Shown piece after piece: positions 42,829 to 51,519 of a stretch of DNA of 64,000 nucleotides; the first letter of the stretch is position 1, and each line of letters starts with the position of its first letter. The DNA lies in NCBI GenBank assembly GCA_009840625.1, contig VXNJ01000010.1:186001-250000 (forward strand), read 5' to 3'. This DNA comes from Chloroflexota bacterium (GTDB taxonomy: Bacteria; Chloroflexota; UBA11872; VXNJ01). The translations under genes and the position numbers were made by a program. The notes below the pieces were generated by a model. It did not search any database. It had not been told where the DNA came from and saw only the letters and a list, made by a program, of their open reading frames with translations.

Positions 42829-44583
42829 CTAGCGCGTTTCGCGGTCAGCCGAGTCGATCCACGATCCGGTCATGTCGGTAAGGTTCTCCGACTGCGTCAG
42901 GATCAGGGCGCGGCTCAGCTCGGTGCGGATCGACGTGCCTTCCAGGCCCAGGGTCTTGAGCACGCAGGCGGCCATCTCGGCTCCGCTCTCGAGCTCCTCG
43001 CAGACGACGTGGCCGGCGCCGAGCCGGAGCAGCTGGTTGCGCTCGCGCAGGTTCCGGGCCCGGGCCAGGATCGGCAGCTGCGGCGACTCGGCATGGGCGG
43101 CCACCACGGCGCGCTGAATCGCGGACGGATCATCGATGAGCAGGACCATCACGCGGGCGAACTTGATCCGGGCGTGGGCCTGGGCTTCCGGGCTGGTAAT
43201 GTCGCCGTAGTAAACCGGTTCGTCGCGGGCCCGGCCGGCCCGGACTTTCTCGGTGTCGAGTTCGAGCACCAGATATGGAAAACCGGCCTGGTCCAGCGTC
43301 TGCGCCAGCAGTCGTCCGGCGACCCCGTACCCGGCGATCACGACATGGTCGCTTAGCGTCGAGTCCCGGGGGGTGGCTTCATCCACGCCGCGGGCGCGCA
43401 GCAGCCGCGCGAGCGGGCGCAGCATCGCCTCCCCGGCGTGCAGTCCCCCCGCCCAGTGCATCAGCAGCCGCGACAGCAGGATGCTCAGCACTCCGGTCGT
43501 GACGATGAGGCTTACCTCGGAGGATTCGATCAAACCGGCGCTGGCACCGAGCAGCAGGACCACGTAACCGAACTCGCCGAATTGGGCAAGGTGAATGCCG
43601 GACCGCCAGGCGACGCCGGCCGGGTTCCGCATCGCCAGCGAAGCCAGCGACGCGATCAGCGCCTTGCCGAAAACCAGGCCGGTGACGATCAGGATGGCCA
43701 GCACCGGCGATTCGACGAGGACTCGCCAGTCGAAGATCATCCCCAGCGAGATGAAGAAAAAGCTCGCGAACGCATCGCGCAGGGGAATGATGTCGCTGGT
43801 GGCACGATGCCCGTAATCGGTGTCGGCCAGCAGCATGCCGGCCAGGAAGGCGCCCAGCGCAAACGAGAGCCCCAGCTGGTTCATCCCCCAGGCCGAACCG
43901 AGCGCAACGGCCACGATCGCGAGCAGGAACACCTCGCGCGTGCGGGTGGCGTCGACGGCGCGGAATATTCGCGGCACCAGGTACTTGGCCACCGCCAGGG
44001 TGGCCACGACCACGATCGTGGCCCGGACAATGGCCCAGGAAGCATCAAGCAGGAAGTACTGGCTCGAAGTCCCGGCCAGCACCGGAATCAGCACGGTGAG
44101 CGGTATCACCAGCAGGTCCTGGAAGATCAGGGCGCCGACGATGAACCGGCCGTGCGGTGCGGCCAATTCGCCCCGCCCGGACAGGACCCGCAGCACGAGC
44201 ACCGTGCTGGAGAGCGCCACCGCGAGGCCGAAAACGATTCCGCGCTCGGCGCTTTCGCCGGCGGCCATCAGGATCGCCAGGGTTGCCGCGGTCGTGATGC
44301 CGACCTGCAGCGAGCCCCCGACCGCGACCGCCTTCCAGATGAACCGCAGCCGCGAGAGGGAGAATTCCAGCCCGATCGCAAACAACAGCAGGATGACGCC
44401 CAGTTCGGCGATCTGCTCGATGCGGTTGGTGTCGCCGATCAATCCGAGGCCGTGCGGACCGGCAATTGCGCCGGTCACCAGCAGGCCGGCTATCGGCGGG
44501 AGCCCAATCCGGTGCAAGCCGAGCGTGGTCACCACCGCCAACGCGCCGATGATCGCCAACTCGCCGATGAATTCGTGGTTCAA
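42829..44583 (-). CDS. Kef-type cation/proton antiporter with TrkA-N domain (CPA2)
   Basis: 584 residues. About 12 membrane helices come first, with the CPA2 segments IEQIAELGVILLLFAIGLE and FGLAVALSSTVLVLRVL, plus IFQDLLVIPLTVLIP and LSFALGAFLAGMLLA. A TrkA-N domain from about 410 (VVIAGYGVAGRLLAQTL) binds NAD(H) and gates transport. It expels K+ or Na+ in exchange for H+. It is the second K+-type system in the window after the TrkA pair, but is not near it. ATG 44583. Confidence 0.93.
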   Translation of the reverse strand: MNHEFIGELAIIGALAVVTTLGLHRIGLPPIAGLLVTGAIAGPHGLGLIGDTNRIEQIAELGVILLLFAIGLEFSLSRLRFIWKAVAVGGSLQVGITTAATLAILMAAGESAERGIVFGLAVALSSTVLVLRVLSGRGELAAPHGRFIVGALIFQDLLVIPLTVLIPVLAGTSSQYFLLDASWAIVRATIVVVATLAVAKYLVPRIFRAVDATRTREVFLLAIVAVALGSAWGMNQLGLSFALGAFLAGMLLADTDYGHRATSDIIPLRDAFASFFFISLGMIFDWRVLVESPVLAILIVTGLVFGKALIASLASLAMRNPAGVAWRSGIHLAQFGEFGYVVLLLGASAGLIESSEVSLIVTTGVLSILLSRLLMHWAGGLHAGEAMLRPLARLLRARGVDEATPRDSTLSDHVVIAGYGVAGRLLAQTLDQAGFPYLVLELDTEKVRAGRARDEPVYYGDITSPEAQAHARIKFARVMVLLIDDPSAIQRAVVAAHAESPQLPILARARNLRERNQLLRLGAGHVVCEELESGAEMAACVLKTLGLEGTSIRTELSRALILTQSENLTDMTGSWIDSADRETR

Positions 44584-44670
44584 ATCGAAGCCCCGGGCCC
44601 GGTCAGCGGGCCGCGCACCCTCCTAAATCGTAAGTTGGGCCCCGGCGCGGACAGCGCCGGACGACCGCGG

Positions 44671-45996
44671 TCAACCCCGCGAATCGGCTTCCGAGAACCC
44701 GTACACGCGCCCGGTGAACGACAGGACGTAGAGCTCGCCGTCGGGGCCTTCGGCGAAGGAGGCGATCTGCAGGTCGGTGTCGGCGATCAGGGCGTGCGCG
44801 GTGACTGACCCGGCTTCGTAGCGAAGGGCCCAGATCTTGCCCGAACAGAAATCGCCGTAAACGTAGGCACCGTACAGCGACTGCAGGCGCGATCCCCGGT
44901 ATACGTACCCACCGGTAACCGAACAGCCGTCCTCGCGGCCGTACTCGATCACCGGCAGCGTCAGACCGTCGCGGCTGCATTCGCTTGCCCCGTAGCAGTC
45001 GAATCCTTCTATCAGGTTCCAGCCGTAGTTGGCGCCAGGCAGGATCAGATCGATCTCCTCGTAGAGGTTCTGGCCGACGTCGGCCGTCCAGAGATCGCCG
45101 GTGAGGCGGTCGAACGAGAACCGCCAGGGGTTGCGCAATCCCCAGGCCCAGATCTCGCCCCGGGCTTGCGGATCGCCGGCGAAGGGGTTGTCCGGCGGGA
45201 CCGAGTACAGGCCTTGCTCGTCGAGGGGGGCAACGTCTATGCGCAGGATCGATCCCAGCAGGGTCGCCTTGTTCTGGCCGTGCCCCATCGGATCGCCGGC
45301 CCGACCTCCGTCACCGAGGGCGACGTAGAGGTAACCGTCCGGCCCGAACGCAATTTCACCGCCGTTGTGATTCGAATAAGGCTGACCGACTTCCAGCACC
45401 ACCAGTTCGCTCGCGTGGTCGACCTGCCCGCCCACTGCGGTAAACCGGGAAAGGATCGAGCGTCGCGGCCCGGCGGCGGAGTAATACACGTAAAAGTGGC
45501 CGCTGTCGAGGAATTGAGGGTCGAACGCCAGGCCGAGCAGCCCCTCCTCGTTGCCGGCCCGGCTGACCCGGTCGGTTATGTCCAGGAACACGCGATGCGA
45601 ATCGGCGTTCGCGTGGTTGGCGACCGAGACGATGCGGCCTTCCTGCAGAACAACGTAGAGGCGGCTCGGATCGCCGGCCGGATACTGCATGCCGACCATG
45701 CGCTCGAAAGCAAGGGCCGGAAAAACGGGCACCAGGTCCACGCTGCCGAGCGCGGCCGGGCGGATCTCGGCGGCCTCCGCCGCCGGCAACGGCCCGGCCG
45801 GGGGAGGGTCGGCAATCGGTTCGCCGGGGGGTGCCGGGGCCGAGGCTGGCGCGGTCTGCGGCGGCGGGGCTTCCGACCGTTGATTTGGCTTTTCCGCAAC
45901 CGGCGCGGCCGGTCGCGGGGATTGCTCGGGCGTCGGCCCGTTGCAGGCGCCCAGAAACAAGCCGCTAAGCCATAGGCCCGCTGCCGCCAATGCCAA
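44671..45996 (-). CDS. Secreted PQQ-dependent sugar dehydrogenase-like lipoprotein
   Basis: 441 residues. A lipoprotein signal ends in LFLGAC (Cys18). A proline-rich linker to about 85 precedes a six-bladed propeller of the GSDH/Yli aldose sugar dehydrogenase type. Typical segments are NEEGLLGLAFDPQF, NHNGGEIAFGPDGYLYVALGDGG, WAWGLRNPWRFSFDR and WTADVGQNLYEEID. It would oxidise aldoses outside the membrane using PQQ and pass electrons to the respiratory chain. TTG 45996 is the start. It follows the MFS gene by 44 bases on the same strand. Confidence 0.88.
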   Translation of the reverse strand: MALAAAGLWLSGLFLGACNGPTPEQSPRPAAPVAEKPNQRSEAPPPQTAPASAPAPPGEPIADPPPAGPLPAAEAAEIRPAALGSVDLVPVFPALAFERMVGMQYPAGDPSRLYVVLQEGRIVSVANHANADSHRVFLDITDRVSRAGNEEGLLGLAFDPQFLDSGHFYVYYSAAGPRRSILSRFTAVGGQVDHASELVVLEVGQPYSNHNGGEIAFGPDGYLYVALGDGGRAGDPMGHGQNKATLLGSILRIDVAPLDEQGLYSVPPDNPFAGDPQARGEIWAWGLRNPWRFSFDRLTGDLWTADVGQNLYEEIDLILPGANYGWNLIEGFDCYGASECSRDGLTLPVIEYGREDGCSVTGGYVYRGSRLQSLYGAYVYGDFCSGKIWALRYEAGSVTAHALIADTDLQIASFAEGPDGELYVLSFTGRVYGFSEADSRG

Positions 45997-46040
45997 GCGG
46001 CGCCATGATTCCGACCGGATTGACGGCGTCAGTCGCTTGC

Positions 46041-47306
46041 TTATTGACCCAACTCCTGGACCCGTCCGGCGATGCCGCGCCAGGCGATCGCAAATAAAAG
46101 CGCGCTAACGAGGGTACAGCAGCTGAAAAAGATCCCCATTGCCGAGTAGCCGCCCAGCGCCAGCGCCACTCCGCCTAGTGCCGACCCGAGCATGATCCCG
46201 GCCGAATAGCTCACCTGCATCAGGCCGGTGATCGCGCCGCGGTGTTCCGGGGCCAGATCCAGGACGGTGGCGTTGAGCGACGCCGAGCGCAGACCTACCC
46301 CGAACGACCACACCGCCGACATGGCGATCGCAAACCCCGGACCGACCGGGAAGTTGAGCAGGATCGCCAGCGGGGGCGAAAAGATGACGCTGGCCCCCAC
46401 CAATGCCCAACCGCGGCGCCGGGCCGGGATGCGGCCGGAAATCCAGGTCGAGATCATCGCGACCGCCGGCCCGACGGTGAGCAGCAGTCCGACCTGATCG
46501 GGCGAGAGTCCGTAGGAAAAGGCCACGAACGCCCCGAAATACACGTCGATGCCGTAGCCGCCTACTACGAACACGATGTTGGCGATCAGGGTCAAGGTAG
46601 TCACCCGGTCGCCGATCAGGTGCCGGTAGGCACCGGCCATGGTGGTGATGACAGCCGGCAACGAGCCGGGCCGGGTCGTCCCCCGCGGAGTGACGGACCA
46701 AGCCAGCACCAGGGCGGCGACCGAGACGAGCGAACCGGCCGCGAACGCGGCCGACCAGTGGAACGCCTCGGCCAGGAAACCCGAAGCCAGCGGGCCGGCC
46801 AGAAACGCAAACCGGGAGATTACCAGCAGCCAGGCGATGAGCCGATCGCGCGGCTGACTTTTGAAGAGGTCGCCGACGGTGGAGAAGATCTGCGGAAACA
46901 CGATCCCGTTGCCGAAACCGAGCAGCGCCGCGCCGATGAAAAGGGTCGGAATGCCGGGGAAGAGCCAGATCAGACCCGCCCCCAGCGTGCGCACGGCGAT
47001 TGCGACCAGGATTACCGGGCGGCGGCCGAGCGAATCGGCCAGCGGCGAGATCAACAGCGCGGCGGCGACCGAGAAGATTGTTTCCACCGTCAGCGACTGG
47101 GCCACCAGGGCCACCGAGGTCCCCAAGTCCGCGGCGATGAACTGCGGCAGCGGTCCGTAAATGCGCCGCAGCACCACCATCGCAAACATCACGTACATGA
47201 ATGCGGGGGTAAAGAGCGGACTCAGCCGGACTGCGGGTTCCGGCTTGTCGGGCGCGGTAGTGGTCGAGATGGCGGGCGGGGCTGGGACCTTGCGGTTGGC
47301 CGCCAT
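46041..47306 (-). CDS. MFS transporter
   Basis: 421 residues from ATG 47306, with 12 membrane helices. The MFS loop motif ISPLADSLGRRPVILVAI near residue 75 is in the normal loop 2-3 position, and LLGFGNGIVFPQIFSTVGDLF is the matching helix region. A second half with GALVG-like FSPPLAILLNF follows. The substrate is unknown. An upstream in-frame start would add 51 residues without features. Probably one transcription unit with the downstream sugar dehydrogenase gene. Confidence 0.88.
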   Translation of the reverse strand: MAANRKVPAPPAISTTTAPDKPEPAVRLSPLFTPAFMYVMFAMVVLRRIYGPLPQFIAADLGTSVALVAQSLTVETIFSVAAALLISPLADSLGRRPVILVAIAVRTLGAGLIWLFPGIPTLFIGAALLGFGNGIVFPQIFSTVGDLFKSQPRDRLIAWLLVISRFAFLAGPLASGFLAEAFHWSAAFAAGSLVSVAALVLAWSVTPRGTTRPGSLPAVITTMAGAYRHLIGDRVTTLTLIANIVFVVGGYGIDVYFGAFVAFSYGLSPDQVGLLLTVGPAVAMISTWISGRIPARRRGWALVGASVIFSPPLAILLNFPVGPGFAIAMSAVWSFGVGLRSASLNATVLDLAPEHRGAITGLMQVSYSAGIMLGSALGGVALALGGYSAMGIFFSCCTLVSALLFAIAWRGIAGRVQELGQ

Positions 47307-47751
47307 GATTATGCGGCTCGGAGGGGCGATGGCGGCGGGTGGAGATAATGCCGATTGCCCCACAAATTCACCTACATTGGCGCCGTTTGCCGGTCCACCC
47401 TGACCCAGGTGTTCATGGTCAGCGCCAAAGCCCGACGAAGAAAGTTGCAATGAGACCATGCGGCCCGATCGGCCTCAAACATGAATTTGCCGAGTTCGAT
47501 TGCGGGATTGGCCAGAACCAAATCCGGCCATGGTTCGGACTCGGATTTGGGGCCAGTCCGGACAAGGGGTGCGGGGCCCATTTCACTCGTATGGGGCAAC
47601 ATCCCGCCGGCAGCCGGGTAGCGCCCTGCGCGCATGAGCGCGCAGCGGGAGGAGACATCCCGCTCCCTTCCCGGGTTCGCCTAATGGTCAGCGTGGCATC
47701 CCGCTTCGCCCTTAGTCCGGGGTGGGACGAACCCCGCCGACCGCCGCTCTG
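47307..47751. other. Intergenic region with hairpins
   Basis: 445 bases between the MFS start and the amidase start, divergent. It contains no convincing gene. Two adjacent hairpins lie at 47626-47645 and 47645-47663. A long-range pairing GGGTTCG/CGAACCC follows at 47673-47734. Confidence 0.6.
47626..47734 (+). other. Possible structured RNA or leader before the amidase gene
   Basis: CTGCGCGC-ATGA-GCGCGCAG at 47626-47645 is a perfect 8-bp stem. GCGGGA...TCCCGC at 47645-47663 is a second stem. GGGTTCG at 47673-47679 pairs perfectly with CGAACCC at 47728-47734, around inner stems TCCC/GGGA and CCC/GGG. It ends 17 bases before the amidase ATG. GC-rich DNA often makes hairpins by chance, so this is only suggestive. 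Confidence 0.3.
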
Positions 47752-49176
47752 ATGATGTCGGAATTGTGCGGAACTGGGGCTCGAGAGCTGGCGCGATTGG
47801 TCGCCCGGCGCGAGGTTTCGGCCGTCGAGATCATGCATTCGCATTTGGCCCGGATCACGGCTGCGAATCCGCGCCTGAACGCCATCGTCACCCTTCTTCC
47901 CGAAAAAACACTGCTCCGGGAAGCGGAGAAGGCCGATCAGGCGGTGGCTGCGGGCGACCAGCTCGGCCCGCTCCACGGCCTGCCCGTTGCCCACAAGGAT
48001 CTGACGCTCACGCGCGGCATCCGGACGACCTTCGGGTCGCCGATCTTCGCTGACTTTGTCCCGGAAGAGAACGCATTGATCGTGGAGCGATTGCGGGCGG
48101 CGGGGGCGATCACCGTTGGCAAGACCAACACGCCTGAATTCGGGGCCGGCTCGCAGACCTTCAACCAGGTCTTCGGACCGACCCGCAACCCCTTGGACGA
48201 ATCCAAGACCTGCGGCGGCAGCAGCGGCGGTGCCGCGGCGGCGCTCGCCTCAGGAATGGTCCCGATAGCAGATGGCAGCGACTACGGGGGCTCGCTGAGG
48301 AACCCGGCAAGTTTCTGCGGGGTCGTGGGCCTGCGGCCAACGCCCGGCAGGGTCCCGGCCTGGCCCGACGCCGCGCCGTGGTTTCCGGTTCCGGTGCAGG
48401 GGCCGATGGCCAGAAGCGCGGCCGACGTCGCGCTGATGCTGAGCGCGATCGCCGGACCGGATTCGCGGGCGCCGCTCTCGCTGGCGGAACCCGGAGAAGC
48501 GTTCCGGCGGCCGCTGGACCGGGACTTTGGCGGCGCGAGGGTGGCCTGGAGCATGGACTTCGGCGGCCTCCCCTTTGACCCGGTGGTTCCGGCGTCGCTC
48601 GCCCCGGCGCGCCGCGTGCTGGAACGGCTCGGCTGCCACGTTGATGATGCGGGTCCGGACATGGATGGCGCCGCGATGGCGTTCGATCGCTGGCGGGGCT
48701 GGTTCTTCGAGTTCAACTGGGGCCCCCTGCTCGACCGGCACCGGGCGGACATGAAGAACACCGTCATCTGGAATATCGAGCAGGGCAGGGTCCTAGATGC
48801 GCAGGGGCTCGCCGAGGCGACCCGTTGCTGGACAGGAGTGCTTGATCGAATGAACGCGTTCTTTAAGCGCTACGAGTTCCTGGCCCTGCCGGTCAGCCAG
48901 GTGCCGCCATTCGACGTCGAGGTGGAGTACCCCACCGAAATCGCGGGTGTTGCCATGGGCAACTACACCGAGTGGATGGGATCATGCGCCTGGATTTCGC
49001 TGCTCGGAACTCCGGCCGCCTCCGTACCGGCCGGCACGACCCCTGAAGGACTCCCGGTGGGACTACAGATAGTCGGCCGGCCGCGCGACGATTTCGGGGT
49101 CCTCCAGCTCGCGCATGCGTTCGAAAAGGAGATGCGGACGGCAGGTCAGGAGACGCGGCGAAGCAGCCCACAGTGA
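47752..49176 (+). CDS. Amidase (AS family)
   Basis: 474 residues from ATG 47752. The Ser-cisSer-Lys triad is in place: Lys82 in PVAHKDL, cis-Ser157 in CGGSSGGAAAAL and nucleophile Ser181 in GSDYGGSLRNPA. The spacing matches GatA exactly. The family hydrolyses amides, from small nitrogen compounds to misacylated tRNA. No gatB or gatC is nearby, so a free-standing catabolic amidase is likelier. The start has no clear ribosome site. Confidence 0.92.
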   Translation: MMSELCGTGARELARLVARREVSAVEIMHSHLARITAANPRLNAIVTLLPEKTLLREAEKADQAVAAGDQLGPLHGLPVAHKDLTLTRGIRTTFGSPIFADFVPEENALIVERLRAAGAITVGKTNTPEFGAGSQTFNQVFGPTRNPLDESKTCGGSSGGAAAALASGMVPIADGSDYGGSLRNPASFCGVVGLRPTPGRVPAWPDAAPWFPVPVQGPMARSAADVALMLSAIAGPDSRAPLSLAEPGEAFRRPLDRDFGGARVAWSMDFGGLPFDPVVPASLAPARRVLERLGCHVDDAGPDMDGAAMAFDRWRGWFFEFNWGPLLDRHRADMKNTVIWNIEQGRVLDAQGLAEATRCWTGVLDRMNAFFKRYEFLALPVSQVPPFDVEVEYPTEIAGVAMGNYTEWMGSCAWISLLGTPAASVPAGTTPEGLPVGLQIVGRPRDDFGVLQLAHAFEKEMRTAGQETRRSSPQ

Positions 49177-49237
49177 GCCGCGCCTATGGCTACCGGTCGC
49201 GCCGCGACGACGGTAGGGGCAATAACATTGGTCGGAT

Positions 49238-50536
49238 TTGCCAGAACGGCCGGATGACACCTTGAAAACCCCCACCGCGACCCTTGCCGACCCGGGGCTT
49301 GCAACAGTCGATCCCGAGGTCAACGCCGCTCTGCGGTCGGAGGAGCATCGTCAGGTCAACGGGCTGGAGTTGATCGCCTCCGAAAACTATGCTTCGCGGG
49401 CGGTGATCGAGACCCTGGGCACGGTGTTTACCAACAAGTACGCCGAAGGGTATCCGGGCCGGCGCTACTACGGCGGCTGCGAGAACGTGGACGCCGTCGA
49501 GCGCCTGGCCCGCGAGCGCGCCCTGGAGCTCTTCGGCGGCGATCACGTGAACGTTCAACCGCATTCGGGTTCGGCCCCAAACATGGCCGTCTACATGGCG
49601 GTCCTTGAACCCGGCGACACCCTGATGGGACTCTCGCTGGCCCACGGCGGCCACCTCACTCACGGGCACCCGATGAACTTTTCGGGCGGCCTCTACGACG
49701 TGGTTTCCTACGGCGTCGATCCGGCGACCGAGCTGATCGACTACGACCAGGTCGAGGCGGTTGCGCTCGAGCATTGTCCCAAATTGATCGTCTCCGGCGC
49801 GACCGCCTATCCACGCACCATCGATTTCGCGCGCTTTGCCGAGATCGCCGACCGGGTCGGCGCCCTGCACATGTGCGACATGGCCCACATCGCGGGCTTG
49901 GTGGCCGGCGGGGTGCACCCCAATCCGGTCGAGCACTGCGATTTCGTAACCAGTTCGACCCACAAGTCGCTGCGCGGACCGCGCGGCGGCCTCTTAATCT
50001 GCCGGCAGGAGCATGCCAAGCAAGTCGATCGACTCGTGTTCCCCGGCATCCAGGGCGGCCCGTTCATGAACGTGATCGCGGCCAAGGCGGTCGCCTTCGG
50101 CGAGGCCCTGCGTCCGGAATTTGCCAATTACGCGGAAGCGGTCGTTAGGAACGCGGCGGTGCTGGCCGACTCGCTTTCCGAAGCCGGGCTCAGGGTTGTT
50201 TCCGGCGGCACCGACAACCACATCGTGCTGCTTGATTTCGGAGCCGACGGCCCCTCCGGCAAGAAGATGCAGCGGGTCTTGGAAGCGGCCGATATCACCA
50301 CTAACAAGAACACCGTCCCGCGCGAGACCCGCAAGCCCTACATCGCCTCAGGGATTCGGCTGGGGACTCCGGCGCTGACCACCCGAGGAATGGGGCCGGA
50401 CGAGATGCGGCAGATCGCAGCCTGGATTGCGCGGGTCGCTGCCGCCGCCGACGAGCCGGAAGAGCTTGCCGAGATCGCGCTGGAGGTCCGTGAGCTAGCG
50501 GGCAGGTTCCCGGTCCCGGCGATCGACCGGACCTAA
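49238..50536 (+). CDS. glyA: Serine hydroxymethyltransferase
   Basis: 432 residues. The full SHMT pattern is visible: [69 protein letters not shown] and the PLP Lys243 in [13 protein letters not shown]. It interconverts serine and glycine with tetrahydrofolate. The start is TTG 49238 as the first in-frame start; TTG 49262 is another choice. It follows the amidase by 61 bases and precedes an EamA gene by 15 bases. It links with the serA-like and aminotransferase genes elsewhere in the window. Confidence 0.96.
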   Translation: MPERPDDTLKTPTATLADPGLATVDPEVNAALRSEEHRQVNGLELIASENYASRAVIETLGTVFTNKYAEGYPGRRYYGGCENVDAVERLARERALELFGGDHVNVQPHSGSAPNMAVYMAVLEPGDTLMGLSLAHGGHLTHGHPMNFSGGLYDVVSYGVDPATELIDYDQVEAVALEHCPKLIVSGATAYPRTIDFARFAEIADRVGALHMCDMAHIAGLVAGGVHPNPVEHCDFVTSSTHKSLRGPRGGLLICRQEHAKQVDRLVFPGIQGGPFMNVIAAKAVAFGEALRPEFANYAEAVVRNAAVLADSLSEAGLRVVSGGTDNHIVLLDFGADGPSGKKMQRVLEAADITTNKNTVPRETRKPYIASGIRLGTPALTTRGMGPDEMRQIAAWIARVAAAADEPEELAEIALEVRELAGRFPVPAIDRT

Positions 50537-50551
50537 ACCGCCACCGCACTC

Positions 50552-51442
50552 ATGCACGAGGCCGCGGTCATTGTGGCCGCGTTCTCCTGGAGCGCCGGAT
50601 TCGTAATCTCGCGCCCGCTACTGGCGCATCTGAGCGTGTTCAGGACCAACCTGCTCCGCCTGCTGCCATCGGCCCTGATCTTTCCAATCCTGCTCATGAC
50701 GCTGGGCCTGGGATCAACCCTGGGCGAATTCGGCTGGCACAACTACGCGGCCCTGATCGCTTCGGCCTTTGCCGGGATCGGACTGGCCGACGCCGGGATG
50801 ATCCACAGCATGCGTCTGATCGGCCTGGCCCGCGCCTATACCCTGGGGAACTTTGCCACTCTATTCGCGGTGCTGTGGGCCTGGTTGATCCTCGACGAGG
50901 CGGTCAGTCTGGCTCTAGTCTGGGCGGCGTTGATCACGGTCGGCGGTGTTGCCTTGGTCACGTCCCGGGGTGGCGCCGGACAGGGCGAGTCCGAATTCGG
51001 AACGCGTCGGTTCTGGCTGGGGGTGGCGCTGGCGAGCGGGGTGGCGGCGGTCTGGGGTCTGGACCTAGTGCTTATCCGAATCGGGATCGGGGACGGTCAC
51101 CCGGTGGCCGCCAACGCGGTGCGCATGCCAGCATCGCTGGTGGTGGCCGGTATTGCCCTGCTGGCGCGCGAGCCGCCCGGAACGCCTCGGCGAATGCCGA
51201 CCCGGGCTCAAACCCTGCGTGGGCTCCTGGGCGGAGCAGTGGGAATAACCTTTTCGGCATTGCTGATCTTTTTCGCAATCCAGGAAATCGGGGCCGCCCG
51301 GGTGGGGGTGCTGGCGGCGCTTTCACCGGTGTTTGGGCTGCTGTTAGCGACACTGTTTCTGGACGAGAAGCCCAGCCGCCGCCAGGCCCTCGGGGTGATC
51401 GTGGCCGTGGGCGGAGTGATCCTGCTGTTAACCGCCGCCTGA
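50552..51442 (+). CDS. EamA/DMT-family transporter
   Basis: 296 residues with ten membrane helices in two EamA halves. AYTLGNFATLFAVLWAWLILDEAV ends the first half and ALSPVFGLLLATLFLDEKPSRRQALGVI the second, the standard pattern for DMT exporters. Metabolite or amino acid export is likely. A glyA neighbour fits glycine or serine but does not show it. It is co-directional with glyA and the penicillin-acylase-like gene. Confidence 0.9.
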   Translation: MHEAAVIVAAFSWSAGFVISRPLLAHLSVFRTNLLRLLPSALIFPILLMTLGLGSTLGEFGWHNYAALIASAFAGIGLADAGMIHSMRLIGLARAYTLGNFATLFAVLWAWLILDEAVSLALVWAALITVGGVALVTSRGGAGQGESEFGTRRFWLGVALASGVAAVWGLDLVLIRIGIGDGHPVAANAVRMPASLVVAGIALLAREPPGTPRRMPTRAQTLRGLLGGAVGITFSALLIFFAIQEIGAARVGVLAALSPVFGLLLATLFLDEKPSRRQALGVIVAVGGVILLLTAA

Positions 51443-51519
51443 GGCCGGCTTGGCTCGGCACAGGGCACGGCGGCGAACATAGAGGCTGTTGCCGGATAGC
51501 GCGCGCAGGGACGGGACGG

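Noticed and set aside
47673-47734. tRNA-like acceptor stem GGGTTCG/CGAACCC
   Set aside because: Only 48 bases lie between the halves and there is no T-arm or proper D-arm, so it is not a tRNA.
50875-51519. In-frame N-terminal extension of the penicillin-acylase-like gene back to 50875
   Set aside because: It lies in another frame of the EamA gene and shows no domain; the TTG with ribosome site at 51520 is the better start.
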